Counted from the stretch's first letter, positions 40,171 through 50,144 are shown. The stretch: DNA of 64,000 bases from Neiella litorisoli (GCF_014773395.1 NZ_JACXAF010000008.1:1-64000), one strand, 5' to 3'. Notes: generated by a model not told the origin, from the letters alone. Translations and numbers: made by a program.

Positions 40171-40752
40171 ATGGCATTCGAATTACCCCCCCTACCGTAC
40201 GAGAAAGACGCATTAGAGCCATTGATTTCTAAAGAAACTTTAGAGTATCACTATGGCAAGCACCACAACACTTATGTGGTCAAGCTGAACGGTTTGGTTG
40301 AAGGGACTGAGTACGAAGGCAAAAGCCTGGAAGACGTAGTTAAAACATCAAGCGGCGGCGTGTTCAACAACGCAGCTCAAATCTGGAACCACACGTTCTA
40401 CTGGCACTGCCTGAGCCCAAATGGTGGCGGTGAACCAACCGGTGCATTGGCAGAAGCTATCAATGCAGCATTCGGTTCATTTGAAGAATTCAAAGCTAAA
40501 TTCACCGACAGCGCCATCAACAACTTCGGTTCAAGCTGGACTTGGTTAGTGAAAAAAGCTGATGGCTCACTGGCTATCGTCAACACTTCAAACGCAGCGA
40601 CGCCGCTGACCGAAGAAGGTGTTACGCCACTGTTGACTGTCGACTTGTGGGAGCACGCTTACTACATCGATTATCGCAACCTGCGCCCAAGCTACATGGA
40701 AGCGTTCTGGAAGCTGGCTAACTGGGATTTTGCGGCAGAAAACTTCGCTTAA
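40171..40752 (+). CDS. sodB: iron superoxide dismutase
   Basis: Converts superoxide to oxygen and hydrogen peroxide in the cytoplasm. The 193-residue product is exactly the E. coli SodB length. Metal ligands lie in [28 protein letters not shown] and [15 protein letters not shown], and the LSPNGGGEP stretch is typical of the iron form. The start at 40171 ([12 protein letters not shown]) follows GAGACGAGAG closely; an in-frame ATG at 40156 would add 5 residues foreign to the family. A strong terminator follows, so it is a single-gene unit. Confidence 0.97.
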   Translation: MAFELPPLPYEKDALEPLISKETLEYHYGKHHNTYVVKLNGLVEGTEYEGKSLEDVVKTSSGGVFNNAAQIWNHTFYWHCLSPNGGGEPTGALAEAINAAFGSFEEFKAKFTDSAINNFGSSWTWLVKKADGSLAIVNTSNAATPLTEEGVTPLLTVDLWEHAYYIDYRNLRPSYMEAFWKLANWDFAAENFA

Positions 40753-40773
40753 TTCGCAGTCAAGCAAACATAA

Positions 40774-40799
40774 AAAAGCCGCCTTAAAAGGCGGCTTTT
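40774..40799. terminator. bidirectional terminator between sodB and dnaJ
   Basis: The perfect arms aaaagccgcctt and aaggcggctttt with a 2-nt loop have T-rich ends on both strands. It serves sodB and, from the other side, dnaJ. Confidence 0.9.
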
Positions 40800-40824
40800 A
40801 TTTTATTATCAAACAGTTAAGCCA

Positions 40825-41946
40825 TTAACTACTTAAATCATCAAAGAACTTTTTCACGCCATCAAAAAAGCCTGTCGCTTTTGGTCGATGCGTTTTTCCG
40901 CCCATTGATTCTTCCAGCTCTTCCAACAATTCGCGTTGACGAGCATTCAGCTTAACTGGCGTTTCCACCACCACTTTGCACAGCAAGTCACCGACAGCGC
41001 CACCACGAACTGATTTCACGCCCTTGCCGCGCATACGGAACATGCGGCCGGTTTGTGTTTCTTCGGTGATCTTCAGTTTCACCCGACCATCTAAGGTAGG
41101 CACTTCGATCTCGCCACCCAATGCGGCCTGGGTAAAGCTGATCGGCACTTCACAATACAAGTTATTGCCATCGCGAACGAAAATTGGATGTTCAGCGACA
41201 TGAACCTGCACATACAGATCACCCGCTGGTGCGCCTGTTTCACCAACTTCACCTTCGCCAGCAAGACGAATGCGGTCACCGCTATCAACGCCTGCCGGAA
41301 TCGATACTGACAAGGTTTTGGTGGTTTGTTTACGGCCTTGACCATGACAGTCACCACACGGATCTTTGATCACCTTGCCGCTACCTTTACAGGTCGGACA
41401 GGTTTGCTGCACGGCAAAGAAGCCTTGGCGCATTTGCACCTGGCCTTGACCATGACAGGTGCCACAAGTCTCTGCTTTGGTGCCTTTCTTGGCGCCCGAG
41501 CCGTCACAGGTATTACAGCTTTCCCAACTTGGGATCTTAATTTCTTTCTTAACGCCTTTAACCGCTTCTTCGAGAGTCAGCTCCATGTTGTAGCGCAGAT
41601 CGGCGCCACGTTGAGGACCGCGACGGCGTCCACCGCCACCACCAAAGATATCGCCAAAAACGTCGCCGAAGATGTCGCCAAAGTCGGCGCCGCCAGCACC
41701 ACCAAAGCCGCCCTGACCTTGTTCAAAAGCGGCATGACCATATTGGTCATATGCGCCTTTCTTCTGCGGATCAGAGAGAACTTCGTACGCTTCTTTAAGC
41801 TCTTTAAACTTTTCTTCCGCAGCGGCATCACCGGCATTACGGTCCGGGTGGTACTTCATCGCCAGCCGCTTGTAGGCTTTTTTAATGTCACGGTCTGAGG
41901 CGTCCCGCCCCACACCCAGCACTTCGTAATAATCTCGTTTTGACAT
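40825..41946 (-). CDS. dnaJ: chaperone protein DnaJ
   Basis: DnaJ is the Hsp40 partner that delivers substrates and stimulates DnaK ATPase. The 373-residue product has a J domain (1-70) with HPD in KYHPDRNAG, and a Gly/Phe-rich linker ([20 protein letters not shown]). A zinc domain has four CxxCxGxG repeats ([32 protein letters not shown]), and the C-terminal substrate domains follow. It is 87 nt downstream of dnaK and co-transcribed from the heat-shock promoter upstream of dnaK. Confidence 0.98.
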   Translation of the reverse strand: MSKRDYYEVLGVGRDASDRDIKKAYKRLAMKYHPDRNAGDAAAEEKFKELKEAYEVLSDPQKKGAYDQYGHAAFEQGQGGFGGAGGADFGDIFGDVFGDIFGGGGGRRRGPQRGADLRYNMELTLEEAVKGVKKEIKIPSWESCNTCDGSGAKKGTKAETCGTCHGQGQVQMRQGFFAVQQTCPTCKGSGKVIKDPCGDCHGQGRKQTTKTLSVSIPAGVDSGDRIRLAGEGEVGETGAPAGDLYVQVHVAEHPIFVRDGNNLYCEVPISFTQAALGGEIEVPTLDGRVKLKITEETQTGRMFRMRGKGVKSVRGGAVGDLLCKVVVETPVKLNARQRELLEELEESMGGKTHRPKATGFFDGVKKFFDDLSS

Positions 41947-42033
41947 GTTTCGCTACAGCCTTCTTTAAAACACCAACGCGGGCGATTGCTTCCACAAACG
42001 CCCGCGCGAATTACTTATCGAAAGAAAGGACGC

Positions 42034-43959
42034 TTATTTTTTGTCGTCTTTTACTTCTTCGAATTCAGCATCAACCACGTCATCTTGAGGTTGTGCTTGC
42101 TCTTGCTGAGGCTCGCCACCTGCGGCACCTTGTTGTGCTTGTGCTTTGGCCTGAGCAATTTCCATCAGTTTGGCAGAAGCTTCCATCAGCGCTTGAGTTT
42201 TAGCATCGATGTCATCTTTGGTACCAGACTTAGCAGCAGTTTCTAGCTCAGCAACAGCCGCTTCGATCTTCTCTTTGTCTTCTGCTGGCAAATCATCACC
42301 GGCTTCTTCCACTTGCTTACGGGTACCGTGAACCAATGCGTCTGCTTGGTTACGCGCTTGCGCTAGCTCTTCAAACTTCTTGTCTTCTTCCGCGTGCGCT
42401 TCGGCATCACGTACCATTTGGTCGATTTCATCATCGCTCAAACCAGAAGAGGACTTAATGGTAATTTTTTGCTCTTGGCCAGTGTTCTTGTCTTTTGCAG
42501 AGACATGAAGAATACCGTCGGCATCAAGGTCAAAAGTCACTTCAATCTGTGGCATACCGCGTGGCGCAGGCTGAATACCTTCAAGGTTGAACTGACCCAA
42601 CGACTTATTCAGGCTCGCTTGCTTACGCTCACCTTGCAGTACGTGAATCGTCACCGCTGCTTGGTTATCTTCTGCGGTAGAGAAGGTCTGGCTTTCTTTC
42701 GTTGGAATCGTGGTGTTCTTGGTAATAACCGAAGTCATTACGCCACCCATCGTTTCGATACCTAAGCTCAGCGGCGTGACATCTAACAACAACACATCTT
42801 TCACTTCACCGGCCAATACACCACCTTGCACCGATGCACCCAGCGCTACCGCTTCGTCTGGGTTGACGTCTTTACGTGGCTCTTTGCCAAAGAAGTCAGT
42901 GACCGCTTTCTGAACAGCTGGCATACGTGTTTGACCACCAACCAGAATCACATCATTTATCTCGCTGACAGACAGGTCGGCATCAGCCAAAGCAATCTTC
43001 AACGGCTCCAATGAGCGCTTCACCAAGTCTTCAACCAATGACTCCAGCTTGGCGCGAGTCAATTTGATCGCCATGTGTTTTGGACCAGACGCATCAGCAG
43101 TAATATAAGGTAAGTTCACCTCAGTATTTTGTGCTGAAGACAGTTCAATCTTGGCTTTCTCACCGGCTTCTTTCAGACGCTGCATCGCCAGAGGATCGTT
43201 GCGCAAGTCAACGCCCTGCTCTTTCTTAAACTCATCAACCAAGTAGTTAATGACGCGGTTATCAAAGTCTTCACCACCAAGGTGAGTATCACCATTGGTT
43301 GCCAGTACTTCGAACGTGTGCTCGCCATCAACTTCATCGATTTCGATGATTGAAATATCGAAGGTACCACCACCCAAATCGTAAACAGCGATGATGTTGT
43401 CGCCTTGCTTCTTGTCCATGCCATAAGCCAAGGCAGCAGCAGTTGGTTCGTTGATGATACGCTTCACTTCCAAGCCCGCGATGCGGCCAGCATCTTTGGT
43501 TGCCTGACGTTGTGAGTCGTTAAAGTAAGCAGGAACAGTGATCACCGCACCAGTCACTTTTTCACCAAGGAAGTCTTCTGCAGTTTTCTTCATTTTCTTC
43601 AAAACTTCTGCAGAAACCTGAGGTGCCGCCATTTTCTCATCGCGGACTTGAACCCAAGCATCACCGTTGTCCGCTTTGACAATTTTGTACGGCATGATGT
43701 CAATATCACGCTGCACTTCTTTGTCTTCATAACGGCGGCCAATCAAACGCTTGATGGCAAACAGAGTATTAGTAGGGTTAGTGACGGCTTGACGTTTAGC
43801 AGCCTGACCAACCAATACTTCACCGTCTTCGGTGTAGCCGATAATCGATGGGGTTGTGCGATCGCCTTCCGCGTTCTCAATGACGCGTGGCTTGTCGCCG
43901 TCTAATACAGCGACACAAGAGTTAGTTGTACCGAGGTCGATACCGATGATCTTGCCCAT
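42034..43959 (-). CDS. dnaK: chaperone protein DnaK (Hsp70)
   Basis: The 641-residue Hsp70 begins with the ATPase domain ([46 protein letters not shown]). The substrate-binding domain includes [17 protein letters not shown], followed by a helical lid and a Gln/Ala-rich tail ending in the EEVK-like [13 protein letters not shown]. The start is ATG 43959, with GGAG about 10 nt upstream; a TTG 9 nt earlier is unlikely. A sigma32-type promoter is readable at 44010-44037. dnaJ follows. Confidence 0.98.
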   Translation of the reverse strand: MGKIIGIDLGTTNSCVAVLDGDKPRVIENAEGDRTTPSIIGYTEDGEVLVGQAAKRQAVTNPTNTLFAIKRLIGRRYEDKEVQRDIDIMPYKIVKADNGDAWVQVRDEKMAAPQVSAEVLKKMKKTAEDFLGEKVTGAVITVPAYFNDSQRQATKDAGRIAGLEVKRIINEPTAAALAYGMDKKQGDNIIAVYDLGGGTFDISIIEIDEVDGEHTFEVLATNGDTHLGGEDFDNRVINYLVDEFKKEQGVDLRNDPLAMQRLKEAGEKAKIELSSAQNTEVNLPYITADASGPKHMAIKLTRAKLESLVEDLVKRSLEPLKIALADADLSVSEINDVILVGGQTRMPAVQKAVTDFFGKEPRKDVNPDEAVALGASVQGGVLAGEVKDVLLLDVTPLSLGIETMGGVMTSVITKNTTIPTKESQTFSTAEDNQAAVTIHVLQGERKQASLNKSLGQFNLEGIQPAPRGMPQIEVTFDLDADGILHVSAKDKNTGQEQKITIKSSSGLSDDEIDQMVRDAEAHAEEDKKFEELAQARNQADALVHGTRKQVEEAGDDLPAEDKEKIEAAVAELETAAKSGTKDDIDAKTQALMEASAKLMEIAQAKAQAQQGAAGGEPQQEQAQPQDDVVDAEFEEVKDDKK

Positions 43960-44009
43960 AGTGGTCAATCTCCAAAAAATGGTTTACTTCATTTTGTCTG
44001 TTGACTGAT

Positions 44010-44037
44010 AGATAGGGGCAAGCAATTCCTTTTCAAG
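44010..44037 (-). promoter_or_regulatory. sigma32 heat-shock promoter of dnaK-dnaJ
   Basis: On the minus strand the -35 CTTGAAA (44031-44037) and the -10 CCCCTATCT (44010-44018) are 12 nt apart, matching the CTTGAAA/CCCCATNT consensus. It lies about 50 nt upstream of the dnaK start. Confidence 0.8.
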
Positions 44038-44163
44038 CGGCGTGATAAAAAAAAGTGACATTTTTTTGATGGGTTTGTCTGAAAAGCTCGCATCGGCTGA
44101 CGCTCAACGAACATTTTTACAGCGCCATGTCGGCGATTTAGCCAACATACAGCGCGACTCAAG

Positions 44164-44391
44164 CTAATCCAACGGCCCTAAATAACGGAATCGCTCAATC
44201 ACTTCACCATCAATTTCGATGGTCTCAAAAAACATATCATAGGGCCGGACCCACAATTGCTTGTCGCCATACAATGGCCGATAGAGCACCATCTTCTCTT
44301 CGGTTTCACTGTGCGTTACTAAATCCAAAACGTGGTACTCGCCCCCTTTATAGTGTTGGTATTTGCCACGCTTGACGTGTAAATCGGTCAT
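44164..44391 (-). CDS. DUF1653 family protein
   Basis: This 75-residue protein shows the DUF1653 core: KRGKYQHYKGGEYHVLDLVTHSETEEKMVLYRPLY, then LWVRPYDMFFETI and a C-terminal RFRYLG. The fold is a small beta-rich domain of unknown function, often found as a stand-alone gene. GGGGATCCTC precedes the start, with GAGGAT as the likely ribosome site. It lies between the dnaK promoter and a divergent DUF4250 gene, and transcription would run toward dnaK. Confidence 0.88.
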   Translation of the reverse strand: MTDLHVKRGKYQHYKGGEYHVLDLVTHSETEEKMVLYRPLYGDKQLWVRPYDMFFETIEIDGEVIERFRYLGPLD

Positions 44392-44565
44392 TTGGGGATC
44401 CTCTTATTTTTTGGAGTGTTCAGAATAGGTGCCATTCTGTCGTTGCAATCGCGTTTTAGCCAACTAATTATCGCCCGATTCGAAAAGATTTCGAATAAAA
44501 CAGGCAGTTACTAGGAGCAATAAAAAACAGCTGCTATTCTTTATTGCCAAGACCAAGGAGGGACT

Positions 44566-44760
44566 ATGCAGCTGTCAAATAAAATGCTCGACACCATGGA
44601 TGCCTTCATGCTGTTGAGTGTGGTCAACATGAAGCTCAGAAACGAATACAGCGATTTAAATAACCTCTGTAACGCCTGCGATATTGACTGCCAAGCGTTA
44701 CAACAAAAACTCCATTCAATTGATATGGAATACTACCCCGACAGCAATCAATTCCGCTAA
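44566..44760 (+). CDS. DUF4250 family protein
   Basis: This 64-residue protein has the DUF4250 pattern: MDAFMLLSVVNMKLRNEYSD, NLCNACDID, then LQQKLHSIDMEYYPDSNQFR. It looks like a small helix-turn-helix-like fold (a short YlxM-type arrangement), with function unknown. AAGGAGG lies immediately upstream with good spacing. It is flanked by minus-strand genes on both sides and forms its own unit. Confidence 0.85.
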   Translation: MQLSNKMLDTMDAFMLLSVVNMKLRNEYSDLNNLCNACDIDCQALQQKLHSIDMEYYPDSNQFR

Positions 44761-44786
44761 GCCGCCGACTGCGAGCGTGGCCACAC

Positions 44787-44809
44787 AAAAAAACCACCCG
44801 AAGGTGGCT
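44787..44809 (-). terminator. terminator of grpE
   Basis: On the minus strand the stem gccacc/ggtggt with a TTCG loop is followed by seven Ts (the A-run at 44787-44793). It lies 26 nt past the grpE stop and between convergent genes. Confidence 0.8.
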
Positions 44810-44834
44810 TAGTCAGAATATTGCTGAGGGTGGC

Positions 44835-45443
44835 TTACGCGCCTTTACTCACCATCACCATAGCAGCGCGGATCAAACGACCGTTGAGGCTGTAGCCTTT
44901 TTGCATCACCGCCATCACTGTATTTGGCTCAAGTTCGGCATTTTCTTGCATCGACATCGCTTGATGTAATTCTGGGTTGAACGGTTCACCCTGTGGATCA
45001 ATCACTTCAACGCCAAACTTAGACACTGCATCAACAAAGCTCTTTAGGGTCATTTCAACCCCTTCGATCATCGGCGCCAGCGCTTCTTGTGAGCGATCGG
45101 CAACCAAAAGTGCACGCTCCATATTGTCCATCACGGGCAGTAATTCGTTGACGAATTTTTCTAGGGCGAATTTGTGGGCTTTATCGACATCCATCGCGGC
45201 ACGGCGACGAATGTTATCTACTTCAGCGGCAGCGCGGACTACCGAGTCTTGCTGCTGAGCAATCGTTGCTTTGGCGGCTGCTAACTCTTTCTCAAGGGCT
45301 AGTAGACGATCTTCGGCAGTCTCGACTTCGACTTGTTCCGCTTCTTGTTCTGCGGCTTGAGGTTCAACAGTTTCAGCTTCGGTCGCTTGTTCCAGCTCAA
45401 CTTGCTCTTGTTCAGGCTTGTTGGTTTGCTCTTGATCAGCCAT
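44835..45443 (-). CDS. grpE: nucleotide exchange factor GrpE
   Basis: GrpE releases ADP from DnaK. The 202-residue product has an acidic, low-complexity N-terminal region of about 45 residues (Glu/Gln/Ala repeats), a long coiled coil ([20 protein letters not shown]), and the family core [52 protein letters not shown] and the C-terminal [20 protein letters not shown] near-perfect sigma32 promoter lies 46 nt before the start. It is downstream of hrcA. Confidence 0.97.
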   Translation of the reverse strand: MADQEQTNKPEQEQVELEQATEAETVEPQAAEQEAEQVEVETAEDRLLALEKELAAAKATIAQQQDSVVRAAAEVDNIRRRAAMDVDKAHKFALEKFVNELLPVMDNMERALLVADRSQEALAPMIEGVEMTLKSFVDAVSKFGVEVIDPQGEPFNPELHQAMSMQENAELEPNTVMAVMQKGYSLNGRLIRAAMVMVSKGA

Positions 45444-45488
45444 TACAACTCCAGACGATAAATCAGGTTAAATCTTCAGTTGGGCTAA

Positions 45489-45516
45489 TTATGGGGATTG
45501 CTTTTCTGGTTTCAAG
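45489..45516 (-). promoter_or_regulatory. sigma32 heat-shock promoter of grpE
   Basis: On the minus strand the -35 CTTGAAA (45510-45516) and the -10 CCCCATAA (45489-45496) are 13 nt apart. This is close to the textbook sigma32 promoter. It lies in the hrcA-grpE gap. Confidence 0.88.
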
Positions 45517-45547
45517 CATTGGATTCAAATCGATCACAACTCAGGTG

Positions 45548-46567
45548 CTAACCATGGCTTTTATTCAGCGCCATAGATAACATCTTTGCGGTCACATCAA
45601 CCATCGGAATGACTTTGCTGTAGTCCATCCGCATTGGCCCAATCACAGCCAGCGCGCCGACCACTTCACCATCGACCTGATACGGAGAGCTCACCACAGA
45701 GCAAGACGACAAAAAGTCGATACCGCTCTCTTTGCCGATAAACAGCTGAACACCGTCGCTATCTAGGCAAGAATCAATCAAATTCAGTAAGTCTCCGGCT
45801 TGCAAAACACCATCGAAAACACTGCGAATTTGCGTAATATCGTCGGCAATCGCCGGATCTAACAAATGCTCTTCTCCAGCAACATGCCAGCGTTTAGTGC
45901 TTTGTTGTTGGTCAGCCAATGCCAACGCCTGCTGGCCGACCGCAATGGCCGCCTCTTCAACGTCTAGCCATTGATTCAGATGCGATTGAATATCGCTCAA
46001 TGAATGATTGGGCAGCAATTGGTTCAGCTGTTGCGTCATTCGGCGCAAACAATCAGCCGTTAGCTCTTGGCTTAGTTGCAAAATACGGTTGTGAACGGAG
46101 CCGTCTTCTGACACCAGCACCGCCAATACCCGCCCTGCGCCAAGCGCCACCAATTCAATTTGCATCAGCCGCGCAGCGCCCGCTTTTGGCAGCACCACAA
46201 AACCAGTCAGTTGGGTCAGCTCGGCGAGCATGTCACTGGCGCTGCGACACAGCTGTTGGGTCGGCATTGATAAGTCGAGTTGCTTTTGCAATGGCACTTG
46301 CCATTGCTCTGTTTTGCGTACCGATAACATGGTGTCGACAAAAAGACGCAAGCCATCTTCTGTTGGTACTCTACCGGCCGAGGTGTGGGGCGACATCAAG
46401 TAGCCCATGTGCTCTAGTTTTGACATCACGTTGCGAACCGTTGCCGCGCTCGCTTTAATCGCGCCACACGATGTCAACGCCTTCGAGCCCACAGGTGAAC
46501 CACAACGAATAAACTCTTCAATTAATCGCTGAAGAACTTCCTGCGCTCGATGATTGAGTTGAGTCAT
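45548..46567 (-). CDS. hrcA: heat-inducible transcription repressor HrcA
   Basis: HrcA represses chaperone operons by binding CIRCE elements. The 339-residue product has the N-terminal winged helix (RAQEVLQRLIEEFIRCGSPVGSKAL; SAATVRNVMSKLEHMGYL) and the hallmark SPHTSAGRVPTEDGLRLFVD. The C-terminal domain includes IGKESGIDFLSSCSVVSSPY and GALAVIGPMRMDYSKVIPMV. The start at 46567 (MTQLNHRAQ) matches the family; the frame is open to 46627. No CIRCE element is visible near hrcA, grpE or dnaK, and a sigma32-like promoter precedes hrcA. grpE follows after 104 nt. Confidence 0.93.
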   Translation of the reverse strand: MTQLNHRAQEVLQRLIEEFIRCGSPVGSKALTSCGAIKASAATVRNVMSKLEHMGYLMSPHTSAGRVPTEDGLRLFVDTMLSVRKTEQWQVPLQKQLDLSMPTQQLCRSASDMLAELTQLTGFVVLPKAGAARLMQIELVALGAGRVLAVLVSEDGSVHNRILQLSQELTADCLRRMTQQLNQLLPNHSLSDIQSHLNQWLDVEEAAIAVGQQALALADQQQSTKRWHVAGEEHLLDPAIADDITQIRSVFDGVLQAGDLLNLIDSCLDSDGVQLFIGKESGIDFLSSCSVVSSPYQVDGEVVGALAVIGPMRMDYSKVIPMVDVTAKMLSMALNKSHG

Positions 46568-46599
46568 AACGCCAATACCATCAAAAACATCTCTGTTTG

Positions 46600-46628
46600 A
46601 TATGCGAATAACATGACATAATTTCAAG
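46600..46628 (-). promoter_or_regulatory. sigma32-like promoter of hrcA
   Basis: On the minus strand the -35 CTTGAAA (46622-46628) and a -10 TCGCATAT (46600-46607; 6 of 8 against CCCCATNT) are 14 nt apart. It is about 33 nt before the hrcA start. Weaker than the grpE and dnaK promoters. Confidence 0.5.
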
Positions 46629-46711
46629 CCTGTCCGGAACTTGTTCGATCACTACGGGCATTTTATTGTGATCAACGACAGCAATACCAACTCCTAAATA
46701 GCGGATCTGTC

Positions 46712-47593
46712 ATGACAACCTCGGTATTCAACAAAGTTGCGATTATTGGTAAACCCGACCATCAAGGCGCCAACGAAACGGTGCTGGCTCTGCTTGACTT
46801 GATGGCTCGCATCAAGCAAGCCGTTGTTATTGAAGAAAGACTCGCCAAGTCCATTGGTTGTGATTACCCAACCGCTCCTTTGAATGAATTGGGTGAACAG
46901 GCCGATTTGGCGATTGTGGTGGGTGGCGATGGCAACATGCTCGGCGCCGCGCGGGTGTTGTCCCGATACAAAGTGGCAGTGATTGGGGTGAATCGCGGCA
47001 ACTTAGGATTCCTCACCGATTTAAGCCCAGATAACTTTGAACAACCTCTACTCGACGTGTTGCAGGGCCGGTACAAAACTGAATATCGCTTCTTGCTCAA
47101 TACCGAAGTCTATCGTCATGGCCAACTAAAAAGCGCCAACACCGCCGTCAATGAAGCAGTGCTTCACCCTGGTAAAATCGCCCACATGATCGCCTTTGAA
47201 GTGGCCGTTGATGATGATTTTGTGTTTCAGCAGCGAGCTGACGGCTTGATTGTGTCAACACCAACCGGCTCCACTGCATATTCGCTCTCTGGCGGCGGCC
47301 CGATCCTCACTCAGGATTTAGATGCGATGTGCTTACTGCCCATGTTCCCGCACACTTTGAGTGCCCGTCCGATCGTGATTAAAGCGGACAGCGAAGTGAA
47401 ACTCAGAGTACTGGATGAGAACGACGACGATCTGATGATCAGCTGCGATGGCCACGTCACCTTAGCGGTTATGCCTGGTGATGAGATCATTATTCGTAAA
47501 GCGAAGCACCGACTGCGCTTGGTTCACCCGCCCTGCTACAACTACTACGAAGTATTGCGCTCAAAACTCGGCTGGGCCAGCAAACTTTTCTAG
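46712..47593 (+). CDS. nadK: NAD kinase
   Basis: Phosphorylates NAD to NADP using ATP. The 293-residue product has the catalytic GGDGN motif in [15 protein letters not shown], the substrate-binding [24 protein letters not shown] (NE motif) and [22 protein letters not shown]. The length is the same as E. coli. It is divergent from hrcA, as in many gammaproteobacteria, and followed by recN, also a conserved neighbour. Confidence 0.97.
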   Translation: MTTSVFNKVAIIGKPDHQGANETVLALLDLMARIKQAVVIEERLAKSIGCDYPTAPLNELGEQADLAIVVGGDGNMLGAARVLSRYKVAVIGVNRGNLGFLTDLSPDNFEQPLLDVLQGRYKTEYRFLLNTEVYRHGQLKSANTAVNEAVLHPGKIAHMIAFEVAVDDDFVFQQRADGLIVSTPTGSTAYSLSGGGPILTQDLDAMCLLPMFPHTLSARPIVIKADSEVKLRVLDENDDDLMISCDGHVTLAVMPGDEIIIRKAKHRLRLVHPPCYNYYEVLRSKLGWASKLF

Positions 47594-47633
47594 CGCAAAT
47601 TTCGATCAAAAAACTTGCACCAACAGCAAAACA

Positions 47634-47670
47634 CTGTATAAATAAACATACTTATACAGTAATTATACAG
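47634..47670 (+). promoter_or_regulatory. cluster of LexA-like sites upstream of recN
   Basis: ctgtataaataaacat (47634-47649) matches CTGT-N8-ACAG with one mismatch. Two further half-sites ttatacag end at 47659 and 47670. E. coli recN also carries several LexA boxes. The cluster ends 7 nt before the recN ATG, so repressor would cover the start region. Confidence 0.65.
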
Positions 47671-47677
47671 TGTTATT

Positions 47678-49342
47678 ATGTTGCAGCAATTAACCATTCA
47701 AAACTTTGCCGTCGTATCAAAGCTGACACTTGATTGGAGAGCCGGCATGACGACCATTACCGGCGAAACTGGAGCCGGTAAGTCAATTGCACTGGATGCA
47801 TTGAGTTTGTGCATGGGTTGCCGAGCAGAAGCAGGCATGGTTCGCTCTGGCGCCGCAAAAACCGATATTTCAGCAAGCTTTGATTTGCGCCAAATGCCTG
47901 AAGCCAGCTTATGGCTGCAACAACAAGATTTAGCTGGCGAAGAGGCCGACGAGTGCATTATTCGTCGGACCATCACCAAAGATGGCCGTTCGCGCGGCTA
48001 TATCAACGGTTATCCCGTTCCTGCCCATCAATTAAAAAGCTTGGGGTCGATGCTGATTAATATACACGGTCAGCACGCCCACCTTGATTTACTAAAAAAC
48101 GAACGACAACAAGATTTACTCGACCGTTTTGCTGGCAATGATTCGCTACTTGCGCAAGTGGCTAGCGCTTATCGTCACTGGCAACAAAGCCAGAAAGCTT
48201 TTGAGCAAGCAACAGCGCAGCAACAAGCCACTCATGATCGCTTGCAGTTGCTTCGCTACCAAGTGTCTGAACTCGACGAATTCAATCCGAATGATGGTGA
48301 GTTTGAACAACTAGAGTTGGAATTTAAGCTCTTAGCAAATGCTGTCGAGCTCATGGCCAGCTGCCACACTAGCCAGCAAATCCTATCCGAGTCAGAGCAG
48401 GATAATGTGTTATCGATGTTGCATCAGGTACAGCAGCAATTAATCCGAGCAAGCGAAGCCGATGCCAACCTGCAACCGACACTGGCACTATTAGCTGAAG
48501 CACGGATCCAACTCGAAGAAGCGGCCAGTGAGCTTGAGCATTACGCTGCCACCTTAGAAAGTGATCCGCAGCGCACTCAAGAGGTCGAACAGCGCCTAGA
48601 ACAATGGCTGAGCCTCAGCCGCAAACACCAGATTCAACCCGAACAACTGGCTAGCTGCCACCAACAGCTGACTACGGAATTGGCCCAGCTAGATAATCCA
48701 GAACAGCAGCTCGAGCAATTGCAGCAAACCATGCAACAAGCAGAGCAAGAATACCTCGCCGTTGCTCACCAACTATCAGCGGCACGTATCGAAGCTGGCC
48801 AGCAACTCAGCAAGGCGATTGTTGCCGAAGTGCAGCAGATGAATATGCCCCACACTTTGATTGAATTTGCGATATCGCCAGCAAAGCCTTCCGCTCAAGG
48901 CGCCGATACCATTCAACTACTGGTTAGTACCAACCCAGGTCAAGCGCCCGGCGAACTAGCTAAAGTAGCTTCGGGCGGCGAATTATCACGGATTGGCTTG
49001 GCCATTCAGGTGGTAACTCACACCACGCAATCCACCCCAACGCTGGTGTTTGATGAAGTCGATGTCGGCATCAGTGGCCCAACAGCATCTGTTGTGGGCC
49101 GTATGTTGCGTAGCCTAGGTAGCAAAAGCCAAGTCATTTGTGTCACGCATTTACCACAAGTCGCAGCCAATGGTCATCAGCAGCTGTTCGTCGATAAGCT
49201 GATTGAGCAAAGCTCTACCGAAACGCGAGTCACGCTATTGGACAAGAAGTCTCGGATCAGAGAGCTAGCGCGGCTGCTTGGTGGTGAACAAATCACCGAA
49301 CGAACATTGGCCAATGCGCAGGAGTTATTGCTCGAAGCTTAG
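47678..49342 (+). CDS. recN: DNA repair protein RecN
   Basis: RecN is an SMC-like ATPase that acts in double-strand break repair. The 554-residue product has the Walker A region MTTITGETGAGKSIALDAL. A long coiled-coil centre is rich in Gln and Glu (about 150-370). The C-terminal half carries the ABC signature KVASGGELSRIGLAI and Walker B TLVFDEVDVGISGPTA, plus ICVTHLPQVAANGHQ. The N-terminal MLQQLTIQNFAVV aligns with E. coli, so the start is right although no ribosome site precedes it. LexA-like sites lie directly upstream. Confidence 0.97.
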   Translation: MLQQLTIQNFAVVSKLTLDWRAGMTTITGETGAGKSIALDALSLCMGCRAEAGMVRSGAAKTDISASFDLRQMPEASLWLQQQDLAGEEADECIIRRTITKDGRSRGYINGYPVPAHQLKSLGSMLINIHGQHAHLDLLKNERQQDLLDRFAGNDSLLAQVASAYRHWQQSQKAFEQATAQQQATHDRLQLLRYQVSELDEFNPNDGEFEQLELEFKLLANAVELMASCHTSQQILSESEQDNVLSMLHQVQQQLIRASEADANLQPTLALLAEARIQLEEAASELEHYAATLESDPQRTQEVEQRLEQWLSLSRKHQIQPEQLASCHQQLTTELAQLDNPEQQLEQLQQTMQQAEQEYLAVAHQLSAARIEAGQQLSKAIVAEVQQMNMPHTLIEFAISPAKPSAQGADTIQLLVSTNPGQAPGELAKVASGGELSRIGLAIQVVTHTTQSTPTLVFDEVDVGISGPTASVVGRMLRSLGSKSQVICVTHLPQVAANGHQQLFVDKLIEQSSTETRVTLLDKKSRIRELARLLGGEQITERTLANAQELLLEA

Positions 49343-49445
49343 CCAATCACTTTGCCAATGTTGGCAATGTGATAAGAATGCTAAAGCGACGGTGTACTAG
49401 GCGTCATCAACTCGGTATGATGCTCGCCATCTTTGTGTTAACTAA

Positions 49446-50144
49446 ATGTCGTTACTTCGAATGTTAAAAGCCGCCTTTATTGCTCTTAGTTTGCTAACGC
49501 TGTCGGGCTGTTCTTATTTCAGCAATCTTGTCTACAAAATCGATATTCCCCAAGGGAACTACATTGACGAACGACAAGTAGAAAAATTGCGCGTTGGTAT
49601 GAATAAGGATCAAGTGCTGTTCGTATTGGGCACACCAATGGCTAATAACGCCTTCGATCCCAACACGTGGAGTTACGTTTACCGCTTTAAAAGTGGTCGT
49701 GATGGTTCGGTTATCGCCAAGCACCTCGTTGCTAAATTCGATGAAACCGAGCATTTAATCGAAGTAACTGGCGATTACCAGCTACACGAGAACTTCCATA
49801 TTCCAGTAGAAGAAGATATTCCTGATTTCCAACAGGATGCTGAAGTTGCAGCGGCTGCGGTAACTCCCGAAGTGAGCGAACAGCCTGTGAAACACAATGG
49901 CCCAGAGGTTTGGGCAATTAAAGTTGGCGAGTTTGGTAACCCACAAAACGTTAAGCGTTTGCAGTTCCAGCTAGAACAAGCAGGTTATGAAGTGAACTTA
50001 CGTCCGTTGGAAGCTGAGCCGGGTGAAGTTGTCTCTGTGTTTGCCGAAGTCGCACACAGCAAAGAGGCGTTAGAAGAAAAACTCGAACTAATTGCCGAGC
50101 TCACTAAAACCAAACCCATTATTACCAAGCTGCCGCCGGCTTAA
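49446..50144 (+). CDS. bamE: BamE lipoprotein with C-terminal SPOR-like domain
   Basis: The first half is BamE, a lipoprotein of the outer-membrane BAM complex. It has a signal peptide with lipobox (LLTLSGCSYF, Cys at about 23), then VYKIDIPQGNYIDERQVEKL, RVGMNKDQVLFVLGTP, and DPNTWSYVYRFKSG. E. coli BamE ends at about 113 residues; this protein has 232. After a linker rich in Ala, Val and Glu, the extra part (about 155-225: EVWAIKVGEFGNPQNVKRLQ, then QLEQAGYEVNLRPL) has the beta-alpha-beta pattern of SPOR peptidoglycan-binding domains. The fusion is unusual. It follows recN (a common neighbour). The last bases overlap the convergent rnfH stop. Confidence 0.9.
   Translation: MSLLRMLKAAFIALSLLTLSGCSYFSNLVYKIDIPQGNYIDERQVEKLRVGMNKDQVLFVLGTPMANNAFDPNTWSYVYRFKSGRDGSVIAKHLVAKFDETEHLIEVTGDYQLHENFHIPVEEDIPDFQQDAEVAAAAVTPEVSEQPVKHNGPEVWAIKVGEFGNPQNVKRLQFQLEQAGYEVNLRPLEAEPGEVVSVFAEVAHSKEALEEKLELIAELTKTKPIITKLPPA

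Noticed and set aside
41326-41898. 190-codon plus-strand frame opposite dnaJ
   Set aside because: Antisense shadow produced by the Gly-rich and CxxCxGxG codons of dnaJ.
45541-45549. Half CIRCE-like ttagcacc near the end of hrcA
   Set aside because: The second half (GAGTGCTAA after 9 nt) is missing and the site lies inside hrcA coding sequence.
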